Positions 33,651-42,972 of a DNA stretch of 64,000 bases are shown here, piece by piece. Position 1 is the stretch's first letter. Each line of letters begins with the position of its first letter. Source of the DNA: Agathobaculum hominis (GTDB lineage: Bacteria; Bacillota; Clostridia; Oscillospirales; Butyricicoccaceae); assembly GCF_014288055.1 (NCBI RefSeq), contig NZ_JACOPK010000002.1, positions 248,001-312,000 of the forward strand, written 5' to 3'. A program made the position numbers and the translations under genes. Below the pieces are notes generated by a model, which worked only from the letters and a program-made list of their open reading frames with translations, did no database searches and was not told the origin of the DNA.

Positions 33651-34469
33651 ATGTTCATCACCATCACGTGCTCCATGCTGCGCCGTGTCGCGGCGTCAGC
33701 GGCGGCTTTTGCGGTCGTCGCGGCGCTTTTCATGATGTTCCCGCAGGGAAAGACCGAGCAGACCGCAGCAGCGGACGGAAACTGGGGACTGTCGTTCCGC
33801 GCGGAGGGGCAGCAGCCCGAAGGCAACGTCTCCGCCGGAGAGCTGCGGCAGTGGGATGCATATTATGTGGGCGATGCGGCGGAAAAGGTCATTTATCTGA
33901 CGTTTGACGCCGGCTATGAGAACGGCTGCACAACAGCGATTCTGGACGCGCTCAAAAAGCACAGCGCACCGGCCTGCTTTTTCGTCGTCGGCAACTATAT
34001 CGATACCGCGCCCGAGCTCGTGCTCCGCATGGTGCAGGAGGGGCACATCGTCGGCAATCACACGCTGCACCACCCGGATATGTCCGCGATACAGGACGAA
34101 GCGTCGTTTTCGGCGGAGCTTGACGGCCTTGCGGACAAATACCGGGAACTCACGGGCGAGGAGATGAAGAGATTCTACCGTCCGCCGCAGGGAAAATTCA
34201 GCGAGAGCAATCTCGCCATGGCGCAGAAACTCGGCTACCGCACGATCTTCTGGTCGCTCGCCTATGTGGACTGGTATACCGACGATCAGCCGACCGATGA
34301 GCAGGCGTTTTCCAAGCTCGTACCGCGCATCCATCCGGGCGCGGTCGTGCTGCTGCACTCGACGAGCGCGACCAACGCGCGCATCCTCGATGAACTGCTC
34401 GCAAAGTGGGAGGCGCTCGGCTACCGCTTCGCCTCGCTCGAGGAGCTCGCGGGCGAAAGAGCGGAATGA
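33651..34469 (+). CDS. pdaA: Polysaccharide deacetylase, PdaA-like
   Basis: 272 aa. N-terminal anchor/signal (AAFAVVAALFMMF). The NodB domain has TFDAGYENG (the PdaA variant of the TFDDG motif), HxxxH-type metal site GNHTLHHPD, FYRPPQGKFSE and the end HPGAVVLLHS. PdaA enzymes deacetylate N-acetylmuramic acid to make muramic delta-lactam in spore cortex; the sequence pattern fits this better than chitin deacetylase. SD GGGAGGGGAG. Confidence 0.88.
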   Translation: MFITITCSMLRRVAASAAAFAVVAALFMMFPQGKTEQTAAADGNWGLSFRAEGQQPEGNVSAGELRQWDAYYVGDAAEKVIYLTFDAGYENGCTTAILDALKKHSAPACFFVVGNYIDTAPELVLRMVQEGHIVGNHTLHHPDMSAIQDEASFSAELDGLADKYRELTGEEMKRFYRPPQGKFSESNLAMAQKLGYRTIFWSLAYVDWYTDDQPTDEQAFSKLVPRIHPGAVVLLHSTSATNARILDELLAKWEALGYRFASLEELAGERAE

Positions 34470-34476
34470 ACGCGCG

Positions 34477-34800
34477 TCACGAGTAGTCCTCGAGCAGCTG
34501 CGTCAGCTCGGTATCGCTCCGCAGCGTGATGCCGCGGCGGAGCGCTTCCCGGTCGGCGCTCGGCAGCGTGCGCACATCGATCGCCGTCGTAAGGATGACC
34601 TCGCCGTTCTGCGAGATGGTCAGGTGCGTGCCGTCCGTACCGGCGACGAGCGAGGCGGCGTCTGCGGGAACGGCGGCAGGCGCACGGACGGCGCGCACGG
34701 CAAGGACGAGCATGACGGCGGCAAGGAGCAGAAAGATCAGGAGCGCGGCGGCGCGCTGCCGCGCCTGACGGCGTGCGAGCAGAAAAAATCCCTGTATCAT
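34477..34800 (-). CDS. BofC C-terminal-domain-like membrane protein
   Basis: 107 aa from ATG 34800 (GGAGG eight bases upstream). One TM helix (AALLIFLLLAAVMLVLAV), then an extracytoplasmic domain with TAIDVRTLPSADREALRRGI and the end TELTQLLEDYS, the pattern of BofC C-terminal domains (checkpoint proteins in sigma-K activation in Bacillus; often stand-alone in Clostridia). Convergent with pdaA, 7 nt apart. Assignment from pattern memory, so moderate confidence. Confidence 0.7.
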   Translation of the reverse strand: MIQGFFLLARRQARQRAAALLIFLLLAAVMLVLAVRAVRAPAAVPADAASLVAGTDGTHLTISQNGEVILTTAIDVRTLPSADREALRRGITLRSDTELTQLLEDYS

Positions 34801-34912
34801 TGACAAAACCTCCGTTACAGATGTAATTCCTAAAATAGAGAAGAGAGAGACTGCGTGATTTGAGTATTCCCACAAAATTTTTGTCTATTCCGCGAAGTTC
34901 TGTAAAAATAAT

Positions 34913-34941
34913 TTGGCATTTCGGCTCTTGTGTGTTATAAT
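34913..34941 (+). promoter_or_regulatory. Promoter of the class A PBP
   Basis: TTGGCA, 17-bp spacer, TATAAT, leaving a leader of about 200 nt to the PBP start. Confidence 0.75.
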
Positions 34942-35152
34942 GGCATAGACCGCTATAATACTGTATTCCCGCTCTGTCCCGGCACAGGGGCGAAAATGGG
35001 GATATTTCATTCTGCGGGCGTTTTTTCAGCCGTGCGGGAACAAAACGGGCGGTGAAAACGTCCGTACCTGTACAGGTAAATGACAGCTGCCCGTGCGCAT
35101 TCTGCCGGGCATACCCTGCGGCCTGCGGCTGCCGGGCAAGGAGGATACCGAA

Positions 35153-37543
35153 TTGTCAAAAAGAAAAAATGGATCGGTCATCGGACGGTTTTTCGGACGC
35201 CTGCTGCTGACGTTAGTGCTCGTCGGCGTGCTGTGCGGCTGCTTCTGCGGCATTGCGTTTGCGTTCTATGTTCATACGAACATCAACCCGTCCGCGAAGG
35301 AAACTGCTTCCGAAATCAGCAAAGGTCTCGGCCTGAACCTCAACTCGTTCATCTATACGACGGACGCGGAGACAGGCGAGGAGACCGTTTATGAGACCAT
35401 CAAGGGCCGCGAGAACCGCGAATGGGTCGACAGCGACAAAATTCCGGACAATCTCAAGAACGCCGTCGTCGCCATCGAGGACGAGCGCTTCTACAAGCAT
35501 CACGGCGTAGACTGGTGGCGCACGCTCGGCGCGGTCAAGGGCTGGGTGCTCGGCGGCGACCAGTACGGCGGCTCGACGATCACGCAGCAGCTCATCAAAA
35601 ACATCACTGAGGACAAGGATTACTCCATCAAGCGCAAGGTAAACGAGATCTTCCGTGCTTTTGCGCTCGAAAAGGAGATCGACGACAAGGACCGCATCCT
35701 CGTCATGTACCTCAACACCATCTACCTCGGCTACAACAGCTACGGCGTGCAGACCGCGGCAGACCGTTACTTCGGCAAGGATGTTTCGCAGCTCGACCTG
35801 GCGGAATGCGCCGTTCTGGCCGGACTGACCAACAATCCGTCCATCTACGACGTATATAACCATTCCGACAAGGTAAAATCGCGTCAGGAGACCATTCTGT
35901 CGCAGATGCTCGATCAGAACATGATCACCGAGGACGAGTACAATGCGGCCGTTTCCGAGCAGCTGAACTACCGTCCCTACGAGGAATACCAGAAGGACGT
36001 CAAGTCCACCTACAGCTACTTCACCGATGAGGTCATCAAGGACGTCATCAACGATCTGAAGGAGCAGAAGGGCTATTCCGAGCTGGTCGCAGAGAATATG
36101 GTATATTCCGGCGGCCTCAAGATCCATGCAACCATTGATACCAAGGTTCAGGATGCTCTGGACAGCGTATATACCGATGATTCCGCGTTCCCGAATACGG
36201 AAAAGTACGGCGAAGTGCCGGAAAGCGCCATGGTCATCACGGACAAGCAGGGCGATATCGTCGCGATCGCAGGCGGACGCGGCCAGAAAACGCTCAGCCG
36301 CTCGTTCTCCTTCGCGACCGATGCACGCCGCCAGCCGGGTTCCTCATTCAAGCCGCTGGCAAGCTACGGCCCGGCGATGGATGCGGGCATCATCGTTCCG
36401 AGCACGACGATCTACGACCGCGCCTTCTCCGAGGGCGAGGACGGCATGCCGTGGCCGATGAACGACGGCAAGTACCCGACCGGCCGCTCCCTGACCATCA
36501 AGGAAGGTATTACGCGCTCGCTCAACACCGTCTCGGTACAGGTGCTCAACGCACTGACACCGCAGGCTTCCTATGATTTCCTCACCAGCCAGCTCGACAT
36601 CAAGCTGGTCGGCAACCGTACCAATGAGGACGGCACAGTCCAGTCGGATATTGCCCTGGCGCCTCTGGCGCTCGGCGCGCTGACCGACGGCGTGACGGTC
36701 CGCGAAATGGCCGGCGCCTACTCTACCTTCATCGACGACGGCGTGTTCGGCGGTACGCGCACCTATACGAAGGTGCTTGACAACGAGGGCAACACCGTTC
36801 TTGAAAACACTCCTTATACCGACAAGGGCTTTACCAACGTCCATACCGTATATGATATGCTCGACTGCCTGCAGAACGTTACCGCACACGGTACCGCCTA
36901 CGGCATTCAGATCGACGGCGTGGAGACCGCGGGCAAGACCGGTACCACGAGCTCGAACACGGATATCTGGTTCTGCGGCGTAACGCCGGAATACTCTGCG
37001 GCGGTCTGGGTAGGCTATGAGCATAACTACCGTCTGGACGGCCTGTACGGCCGAAACGCGGCGGAGATCTGGCTCAAGGTCATGGAAAAGGTTCATGCCG
37101 GCGACAGCGGTCTTGTCTTTGACTCGCATCCGCAGGATTTCGTCGAGGAGACCTACTGCATGGATACCGGCTTGCTGGCATCCGGCGCCTGCCGTGAGGC
37201 AGGACGCGCGGCGACCGGCCGCTTCTGGAAGGACAAGGTTCCGACGCAGACCTGCAGCCATGAAAACATCGAGGAGAAGTACGACTTCGAGACGAGCGGC
37301 ATGGATGACTACTACGACGAGTATGACGACGAGGAAAGCGACGACAGCTCGAACACCGACAGCAGCACCGACTCGACCGATAACGGCGACAGCAGTTATG
37401 AAAACGGCGACAACGGCGACAGCAGCGGCGGTGATGACGGCGGCGACGACGGCGGCAGTGGCGGAGATGACGGCGGCAACATTGCACCGGCGCCCGATCC
37501 TGAACCGGCGCCCGATCCGGCAGAAGAAGACCCGGAGAGCTGA
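35153..37543 (+). CDS. Class A penicillin-binding protein (glycosyltransferase/transpeptidase), TTG start
   Basis: 796 aa from TTG 35153, six bases after AAGGAGGAT; the in-frame ATG 60 nt upstream lacks an SD. TM helix ~14-38 near the N-terminus. GT51 domain with AIEDERFYKHHGVDWW and GGSTITQQLIKN. Transpeptidase with SxxK (PGSSFKPL), SxN (SLNT) and KTGT (AGKTGTTSSNTD). The last ~90 residues are a low-complexity Asp/Ser/Gly/Pro tail (TDSS, DDGGDDGGSGGDDGG, PAPDPEPAPDP), probably spanning wall material. Polymerises and cross-links peptidoglycan outside the membrane. Confidence 0.95.
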   Translation: MSKRKNGSVIGRFFGRLLLTLVLVGVLCGCFCGIAFAFYVHTNINPSAKETASEISKGLGLNLNSFIYTTDAETGEETVYETIKGRENREWVDSDKIPDNLKNAVVAIEDERFYKHHGVDWWRTLGAVKGWVLGGDQYGGSTITQQLIKNITEDKDYSIKRKVNEIFRAFALEKEIDDKDRILVMYLNTIYLGYNSYGVQTAADRYFGKDVSQLDLAECAVLAGLTNNPSIYDVYNHSDKVKSRQETILSQMLDQNMITEDEYNAAVSEQLNYRPYEEYQKDVKSTYSYFTDEVIKDVINDLKEQKGYSELVAENMVYSGGLKIHATIDTKVQDALDSVYTDDSAFPNTEKYGEVPESAMVITDKQGDIVAIAGGRGQKTLSRSFSFATDARRQPGSSFKPLASYGPAMDAGIIVPSTTIYDRAFSEGEDGMPWPMNDGKYPTGRSLTIKEGITRSLNTVSVQVLNALTPQASYDFLTSQLDIKLVGNRTNEDGTVQSDIALAPLALGALTDGVTVREMAGAYSTFIDDGVFGGTRTYTKVLDNEGNTVLENTPYTDKGFTNVHTVYDMLDCLQNVTAHGTAYGIQIDGVETAGKTGTTSSNTDIWFCGVTPEYSAAVWVGYEHNYRLDGLYGRNAAEIWLKVMEKVHAGDSGLVFDSHPQDFVEETYCMDTGLLASGACREAGRAATGRFWKDKVPTQTCSHENIEEKYDFETSGMDDYYDEYDDEESDDSSNTDSSTDSTDNGDSSYENGDNGDSSGGDDGGDDGGSGGDDGGNIAPAPDPEPAPDPAEEDPES

Positions 37544-37630
37544 TCCTCGGCATGCCGGACAGTCCGGCACAGAAAAGTAAATACAGACGGGCGGAGGGCC
37601 GCGAAAGCAGTTCTCCTCCCGAAAAACGTT

Positions 37631-37927
37631 CAGTGCTGCACAAGGCCGCACAGACCGGGGCGTTAGCGGTGCCTTGAACCTGCAATCCGCTTCAGCAGGG
37701 GTCGTGCAGACAAAGAGGGTCGCATATGCGGCGAGGCAGCCACTCACAGGACGATGAGAGACCGGTACTGCGCAACGGAGGACTGTGAACCATGTCAGGC
37801 GGGGAACCGAGCAGCATTAAGCAGAAACCATCGTGTGCCGCAGAGCTGCCGATCTTGAGTCCGAAATGCGGAAAGGCAGCCGGGTGTGTGTTTTCGAATT
37901 GCCTGCGTGCGGTCTTGTGGAGCACTG
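37631..37927 (+). ncRNA. ffs: Signal recognition particle RNA, large type with Alu domain
   Basis: The 5' end CAGTGCTGCACAAGGCCGCA pairs with the 3' end GTGCGGTCTTGTGGAGCACT. The Alu-domain sequence ACCGGGGCGTTAGCGGTGCC and AACCTGCAATCCGC, and helix 8 with ATGTCAGG, GGAA tetraloop and AGCAGCATTAAG, are diagnostic. It is directly upstream of dnaX as in other Firmicutes. Ends are set by pairing and may differ by a few bases after processing; hairpins at 37552-37567 and about 37594-37622 precede it. Confidence 0.92.
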
Positions 37928-38163
37928 AACTAATTCGATTGAAACCACGCTTTCAATCGAATGGGATATACCGATCCTTGCGGCTCGGATATATCCCGAC
38001 GGGACAAAAGTTCCTCCCGATGGTCGAAACTTTTGCTCCGACCTGTATAAAAACCGAGGCGCATGTCCCCGGTTTTTATGCGTTTGCGAAGCAAACGCAT
38101 TGAATGCGCGCTGCCGCGCGAGTGATATATCTGCGCGGAAATCAGCTTTATCGACAGGCTTTG
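37928..38163 (+). repeat. Multi-hairpin intergenic element, family A copy 5 (variant)
   Basis: Downstream of ffs. ATTCGATTGAAA/TTTCAATCGAAT and GGGATATACCGA/TCGGATATATCCC stems replace the first two; then an AAAAGTT/AAACTTTT stem, AAAAACCGAGG/CCCCGGTTTTT terminator-like stem, GCGTTTG/CAAACGC and GCGCGC/CGCGCG, and TTATCGACAG. Confidence 0.7.
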
Positions 38164-38190
38164 AGGCGGGCTTACGCCCGTCTCTTTTTT
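38163..38190 (+). terminator. Terminator upstream of dnaX
   Basis: GGCGGGC-TTA-CGCCCGTC stem followed by TCTTTTTT. Confidence 0.75.
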
Positions 38191-38221
38191 ATAACAGGAA
38201 CTGCGGAGGGAGGGTTTCGCT

Positions 38222-39853
38222 TTGTATCAGGCTTTATACCGTAAATGGCGGCCGCAGACCTTTGCGGACGTGATCGGACAGCAGCATGTCACCGACACGC
38301 TGCGCGCTCAGCTTCAGAGCGGCAGACTCAGCCATGCGTATCTGTTCACCGGTACGCGCGGCACGGGCAAGACGACCTGCGCGAAAATTCTCGCCCGGGC
38401 GGTCAACTGCGAGCATCCGGTGAACGGCGACCCGTGCAACGAATGCGCCGCGTGCCGCGGCATTCTGGACGGCTCGGTGCTCGACGTGACCGAGATCGAC
38501 GCGGCGTCCAACAACGGCGTCGACAACATCCGCGACCTGCGCGACGAGACGCGCTATACGCCTGCGCAGGTCAAAAAGCGCGTGTTCATCATCGACGAGG
38601 TGCATATGCTCTCGATCGGCGCGTTCAACGCGCTGCTGAAAACGCTCGAGGAGCCGCCCGAGCATGTGCTGTTCATCCTCGCCACGACCGAGCTGCACAA
38701 GGTCCCGGCGACCATTCTTTCGCGCTGTCAGCGCTTTGACTTCCGCCGCATCGGCGCGGAGGACATCGCGCGTCGACTGCTCGACGTCGCGGCAGGCGAA
38801 GGCATCGAGCTGACCGAGGGGGCGGCGCGGCTGATCGCCCGCCTCGCAGACGGCGCGATGCGCGACGCGCTGTCCATGCTCGACCGCGCAGCGGCGGCCG
38901 GCGCCGTCGACGAGGAGACGGTCACAGCCGCGCTCGGCGTGATGGGGCAGGACGACGGCGTTCATCTTGCGGAGCACTTCAAGACAGGCGATCTCGCGGC
39001 GGCGGTGACGCTGCTGGAGGAATACTACAGCGCAGGCCGCGACCTTGCGGCGGTATTTGACCAGATGCTCGGCCTGATACGCGACGCGCTGCTCGTCAAG
39101 ACAAGCAGAACCGATGTTTCCGCGCTCATTTCACCGGCGTATACAGTGAAAACGCTTCAGGGACTGTGCGACGGCCTCGCGGCCTCGACGCTCATCGCGT
39201 GGAGCCGCATCATCGGCGACTCGCTCGACCGGATGCGCTCGGCGGCGAACCGCCGCGTAGAGGCCGAGCTGTGCGCCGTGCGGCTGTGCAGTCTGGGCGC
39301 GGAGAATTATGATACCCTCGGCGGCCGCGTCGAGGCGCTCGAGGAAAAGCTCAAAAACGGCGTGCCGGTGCAGGTCGTGCAGACGCCGCAGAGCGGCGGC
39401 ATGACACCTCCGCCGCCGAGAGATGAGGACGCCCCCCCTCCGCCGGGCGACGAGGACGCGCCGCCGCTGATCGACGGGGAGCCGGCACCGCAGGCGAAGC
39501 CGGGCAAACCGGCCGGCCCGACGCTGACGCTCTGGCCGCAGTGGGCGCGGCTGCTCGACGCCCTGATGGGAAAGATCAACGTCGGCGCACTGACGAACAT
39601 CAAGCTCGGCGCGAAGGGCGCGATCGAGGACGGCGCGCTCGTCATCCTCTGCGAGGACAGAATGGCTTATATCCTCGCGCACAAGGATGAGACGCTCGCG
39701 GTCATCCGTGAACAGGCGGCGAAGCTGAACGGCGGCCCCATCAAGGTCCGCGTGCGTGAGGCGGGAGACGAGATTATACAGGAAAATAACGCGAAGGTCG
39801 ATGAGCTGATCGGCCATGCGCAGGAACTTGACATAGAAATCAAGACACTTTAA
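38222..39853 (+). CDS. dnaX: DNA polymerase III subunits gamma/tau (TTG start)
   Basis: Clamp-loader ATPase, 543 aa. TTG start after GGAGGG, giving MYQALYRKWRPQTFADVIGQ, the standard DnaX start. Walker A GTRGTGKTTCAKI, zinc cysteines in CEHPVNGDPCNECAAC, Walker B VFIIDEVHML and sensor ILATTELHKVPATILSRCQ. A Pro-rich linker (~395-435, PPPPRDEDAPPPPGDEDAPP) leads to the tau C-terminal domain. Conserved ffs-dnaX-ebfC-recR order. Confidence 0.96.
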   Translation: MYQALYRKWRPQTFADVIGQQHVTDTLRAQLQSGRLSHAYLFTGTRGTGKTTCAKILARAVNCEHPVNGDPCNECAACRGILDGSVLDVTEIDAASNNGVDNIRDLRDETRYTPAQVKKRVFIIDEVHMLSIGAFNALLKTLEEPPEHVLFILATTELHKVPATILSRCQRFDFRRIGAEDIARRLLDVAAGEGIELTEGAARLIARLADGAMRDALSMLDRAAAAGAVDEETVTAALGVMGQDDGVHLAEHFKTGDLAAAVTLLEEYYSAGRDLAAVFDQMLGLIRDALLVKTSRTDVSALISPAYTVKTLQGLCDGLAASTLIAWSRIIGDSLDRMRSAANRRVEAELCAVRLCSLGAENYDTLGGRVEALEEKLKNGVPVQVVQTPQSGGMTPPPPRDEDAPPPPGDEDAPPLIDGEPAPQAKPGKPAGPTLTLWPQWARLLDALMGKINVGALTNIKLGAKGAIEDGALVILCEDRMAYILAHKDETLAVIREQAAKLNGGPIKVRVREAGDEIIQENNAKVDELIGHAQELDIEIKTL

Positions 39854-39867
39854 GGAGGACACTTAAG

Positions 39868-40221
39868 ATGGCAAAGGGTAAGAATTTCGGCGGCTTCGGC
39901 GGCGGCATGAACATGCAGGCAATGATGAAGCAGGCGCAGAAGATGCAGGAGAACATGCTCAAGGCACAGGAGGAGATCGCCGTCATGGAGACCACCGGCA
40001 CGGCGGGCGGCGGCATGGTGACCGCAGTCGTTACCGGCACCTCCACGCTCAAGAGCATCGAGATCAAGCCGGATGTTGTCGATCCGGACGACATCGATAT
40101 GCTTCAGGATCTCGTTGTCGCGGCGGTCAACGAGGCGCTCAAGGCGGCGACCGAGAAGTCGCAGAGCCAGATGTCTGCACTGACGGGCGGCCTCGGCGGC
40201 GGTCTGGGCGGCCTGCTGTAA
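39868..40221 (+). CDS. ebfC: YbaB/EbfC nucleoid-associated protein
   Basis: 117 aa. N-terminal Gly/Met/Gln-rich MNMQAMMKQAQKMQENMLKAQEEI and the core MVTAVVTGTSTLKSIEIKPDVVDPDDIDMLQDLVVAAVNEA. Binds DNA as a dimer. 14 nt after dnaX; its stop codon overlaps the recR ATG by one base. Confidence 0.93.
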   Translation: MAKGKNFGGFGGGMNMQAMMKQAQKMQENMLKAQEEIAVMETTGTAGGGMVTAVVTGTSTLKSIEIKPDVVDPDDIDMLQDLVVAAVNEALKAATEKSQSQMSALTGGLGGGLGGLL

Positions 40222-40820
40222 TGGATTACTTCGCACCACCGGTCGAGCGGCTGATCGAGGAGTTTGCCAGGCTGCCCGGCATCGGCCAGAAGAGCGCGCA
40301 GCGTCTGGCGTTCCATGTGCTCGATATGCCAAAGGAGGACGCGGAGCGCTTCGCGAGCGCCATCCGTGAGGCGAAGGAAAAGACCTTCACCTGCAAACGC
40401 TGTCAGAACCTCACGGACAGCGAGGAGTGCCCAATCTGCGCGGACAAGTCGCGCGACCAGAAGACCATCTGCGTCGTGGCAGACCCGCGCGACGTGATCG
40501 CCTTCGAGCGCACAAAGGAGTACCGCGGCCTGTACCATGTGCTTCACGGCACGCTCTCGCCGATGGGTCATGTCGGCCCGGACGATATCCGCATCCGCGA
40601 GCTGGTGCAGCGCATCGCCGACGAGGGCACCGAGGAGGTCATCCTCGCGACCAATCCGGACACCGAGGGCGAAGCGACCGCGATGTATATCTCGCGCCTG
40701 CTCCAGCCGTTCGGCATTAAAATCACGCGCCTTGCCTACGGCATTCCGGTCGGCGGACATCTCGAGTTCGTCGATGAGGTCACGCTCACACGCGCCCTCG
40801 AGGGCCGCCGGGAGCTGTAA
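40221..40820 (+). CDS. recR: Recombination mediator RecR
   Basis: 199 aa. Helix-hairpin-helix PGIGQKSAQRLAFHVL, C4 zinc finger CKRCQNLTDSEECPIC, Toprim segment TICVVADPRDVIAFERT and ATNPDTEGEATAMYI. Acts with RecF/RecO in loading RecA on gaps. Start codon overlaps ebfC stop. Confidence 0.97.
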   Translation: MDYFAPPVERLIEEFARLPGIGQKSAQRLAFHVLDMPKEDAERFASAIREAKEKTFTCKRCQNLTDSEECPICADKSRDQKTICVVADPRDVIAFERTKEYRGLYHVLHGTLSPMGHVGPDDIRIRELVQRIADEGTEEVILATNPDTEGEATAMYISRLLQPFGIKITRLAYGIPVGGHLEFVDEVTLTRALEGRREL

Positions 40821-40854
40821 GCGGCTCTCAATCTTGCTGTATATTGTGTAATAT

Positions 40855-40985
40855 TATAAAATGACCAGCTTTGCCGGTCATTTTATACCTCGACTCAGCG
40901 CCCTTGGGGCGCGTCCGGGGGTATCAAAATTCGGTTTCTGCGGAACCGGATTTTGTAGATAGGGGGTATTGGATACCCCCTATCG
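40855..40985 (-). repeat. Multi-hairpin intergenic element, family B copy 3
   Basis: Read on the minus strand: GGGGGTAT/ATACCCCC, AAAATCCGGTT/AACCGAATTTT, GATACCCCC, GCGCCC/GGGCGC, GAGGTA, then AAAATGACC/GGTCATTTT with loop GGCAAAGCT. Same order as copy 2, lacking the later hairpins. It lies antisense between recR and prfC. Confidence 0.7.
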
Positions 40986-41076
40986 CGCGCGAAGAGCGCA
41001 AAAAAACAGGAACAGCCGGGCTTTCGCCCAGCCGCTCCCGCAATAAAAGGTAGGATAGAGAGTAGAAAGCAAGAAC

Positions 41077-41110
41077 ATGTGGGGGGATCTTACGCTTTCC
41101 ACATTTTTTA
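41077..41110 (+). terminator. Possible terminator or attenuator upstream of prfC
   Basis: ATGTGG/CCACAT stem with a 16-nt loop followed by TTTTTTA, 70 nt before the prfC start. It could end the recR transcript or attenuate prfC. Confidence 0.4.
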
Positions 41111-41179
41111 TGATACGGAATAATTGTGTACATTCTGTGAACATTTCGCTGAAATTTATATTTGGGAGGAAAAAAGCCT

Positions 41180-42775
41180 GTGGCTGATCTGAAAAAAGAA
41201 ATTGAAAATCGGCGCACATTTGCGATCATTTCGCATCCTGACGCCGGTAAAACGACCATAACCGAGAAATTCCTGCTGTACGGCGGAGCGATTCAGGAGG
41301 CCGGCATGGTCAAGGGCAAGAAGAACAGCCGCCATGCGGTTTCCGACTGGATGGAGATCGAGAAGCAGCGCGGTATTTCGGTCACATCCTCCGTCCTTCA
41401 GTTCCGCTACGAGGGCAAGTGCATCAACATTCTGGATACCCCGGGCCATCAGGACTTCTCCGAGGATACCTACCGCACGCTGATGGCGGCGGACGCCGCC
41501 GTCATGGTCATCGACGCATCCAAGGGCGTCGAGGCGCAGACGCGCAAGCTGTTCAAGGTCTGTGCGATGCGCGGCGTGCCGATCTTCACCTTCATCAACA
41601 AGATGGACCGCGAGGCGCGCGACCCGTATGAGCTGCTCGAGGACATCGAAAACGAGCTCGGCATCGGCACCTATGCCGTAAACTGGCCGATCGGCTCGGG
41701 CAAGCGCTTCAAGGGCGTGTACGACCGCATGGATGACGAGGTCATCGCCTTCGAGGGCGCGGACTTCCGCCACGAGGTCAAGGCGCAGCGCCTGTCCATT
41801 GATGACCCCATTCTCGAGGGTCTGCTGCCCGAGGATCAGTATCAGACGCTCATCGACGATGTGGAGCTGCTTTCCGGCGCGGGCGACGAGTTCGACCTCA
41901 AGGCCGTGCACGAGGGCAGGCTTTCGCCGGTATTCTTCGGCTCCGCTCTGACCAACTTCGGCGTCGAGCCGTTCCTGAAGAAGTTTCTTCAGATGACGCC
42001 GCCGCCGACTGCACGCACCGCGGACATCGGCGTGATCGACCCGTTCGACCCGCATTTCTCCGCATTCGTGTTCAAGATCCAGGCGAACATGAACAAGGCG
42101 CACCGCGACCGCGTCGCATTCATGCGCATCTGCTCAGGCAAGTTCGAGCGCGGTCAGGAGGTTCTCCACGTTCAGTCCGGCAAGAAAATGTCGCTCGCTG
42201 CGCCGCAGCAGCTGATGGCGCAGGACCGCTCGATCGTAGACGAGGCCTACGCAGGCGACATCATCGGCATTTTTGACCCGGGCGTGTTCTCCATCGGCGA
42301 TACCGTGTGCGACCCCAAGCATAAGTGCGTGTTCTCCGGCATCCCGACCTTCGCGCCCGAGCTGTTCGCCGTCGTTCGCCAGAAGGACACCCTCAAGCGC
42401 AAGCAGTTCGTCAAGGGCGTTGAGCAGATCGCGCAGGAGGGCGCGATTCAGATCTTCCGTGAGCCGAATGCCGGCATGGAGTCGGTCATCGTCGGCGTTG
42501 TCGGCGTGCTCCAGTTCGAGGTGCTCGAGTACCGTCTGAAGAACGAGTACAATGTCGAGATCATCCGTGAGAACCTGCCGTATGAGCATGTCCGCTGGGT
42601 CGAGAACGACGAGGAGGACTTTGATGTGAAGCGCCTCCAGCTGACGAGCGACACCAAGATCGTCGAGGATCTCAAAGGCAACACGCTCCTGCTGTTCACC
42701 TCGCCGTGGAACATCACCTACGCGACCGACCACAATGAGGGCCTGCGTCTGGCGGAGTTCTCGGAAAACGCTTAA
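41180..42775 (+). CDS. prfC: Peptide chain release factor 3 (GTG start)
   Basis: GTPase that recycles RF1/RF2. 531 aa from GTG 41180, ten bases after GGGAGG; the upstream in-frame TTG overlaps the SD. G-motifs: SHPDAGKTT, DTPGHQDF, INKMDREARDP. RF3-specific SDWMEIEKQRGISVTSSVLQF switch region and C-terminal ENLPYEHVRWVEN. Length matches the family. Confidence 0.95.
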   Translation: MADLKKEIENRRTFAIISHPDAGKTTITEKFLLYGGAIQEAGMVKGKKNSRHAVSDWMEIEKQRGISVTSSVLQFRYEGKCINILDTPGHQDFSEDTYRTLMAADAAVMVIDASKGVEAQTRKLFKVCAMRGVPIFTFINKMDREARDPYELLEDIENELGIGTYAVNWPIGSGKRFKGVYDRMDDEVIAFEGADFRHEVKAQRLSIDDPILEGLLPEDQYQTLIDDVELLSGAGDEFDLKAVHEGRLSPVFFGSALTNFGVEPFLKKFLQMTPPPTARTADIGVIDPFDPHFSAFVFKIQANMNKAHRDRVAFMRICSGKFERGQEVLHVQSGKKMSLAAPQQLMAQDRSIVDEAYAGDIIGIFDPGVFSIGDTVCDPKHKCVFSGIPTFAPELFAVVRQKDTLKRKQFVKGVEQIAQEGAIQIFREPNAGMESVIVGVVGVLQFEVLEYRLKNEYNVEIIRENLPYEHVRWVENDEEDFDVKRLQLTSDTKIVEDLKGNTLLLFTSPWNITYATDHNEGLRLAEFSENA

Positions 42776-42784
42776 TATAATCGA

Positions 42785-42972
42785 AGAATATGCTGCCGCG
42801 CGTTAGCGCGCATGAAATAGAAATCGCACAGCGATTTCAAAAAAACCGAGGACATGTGCCTCGGTTTTTTTTACTTCTGGAGGGAGAAAGTTTCCGCATG
42901 GGAACTTTCGGACGACTCGTGTTCTGCGCAGTCAGAACACAGCTTGTCAGCGAAACGTCAGTTTCGCGACAG
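42785..42972 (-). repeat. Multi-hairpin intergenic element, family A copy 4
   Basis: Orientation matches spoIID on the minus strand. Stems on that strand: CTGTCGCGAAACTGAC..., GTGTTCTG/CAGAACAC, GAAAGTT/AAACTTTC, AAAACCGAGG/CCTCGGTTTT, GAAATCG/CGATTTC and GCGCGC/GCGCGC. The GAAATCG stem corresponds to GCGTTTG in copy 1, with both arms changed. Confidence 0.75.
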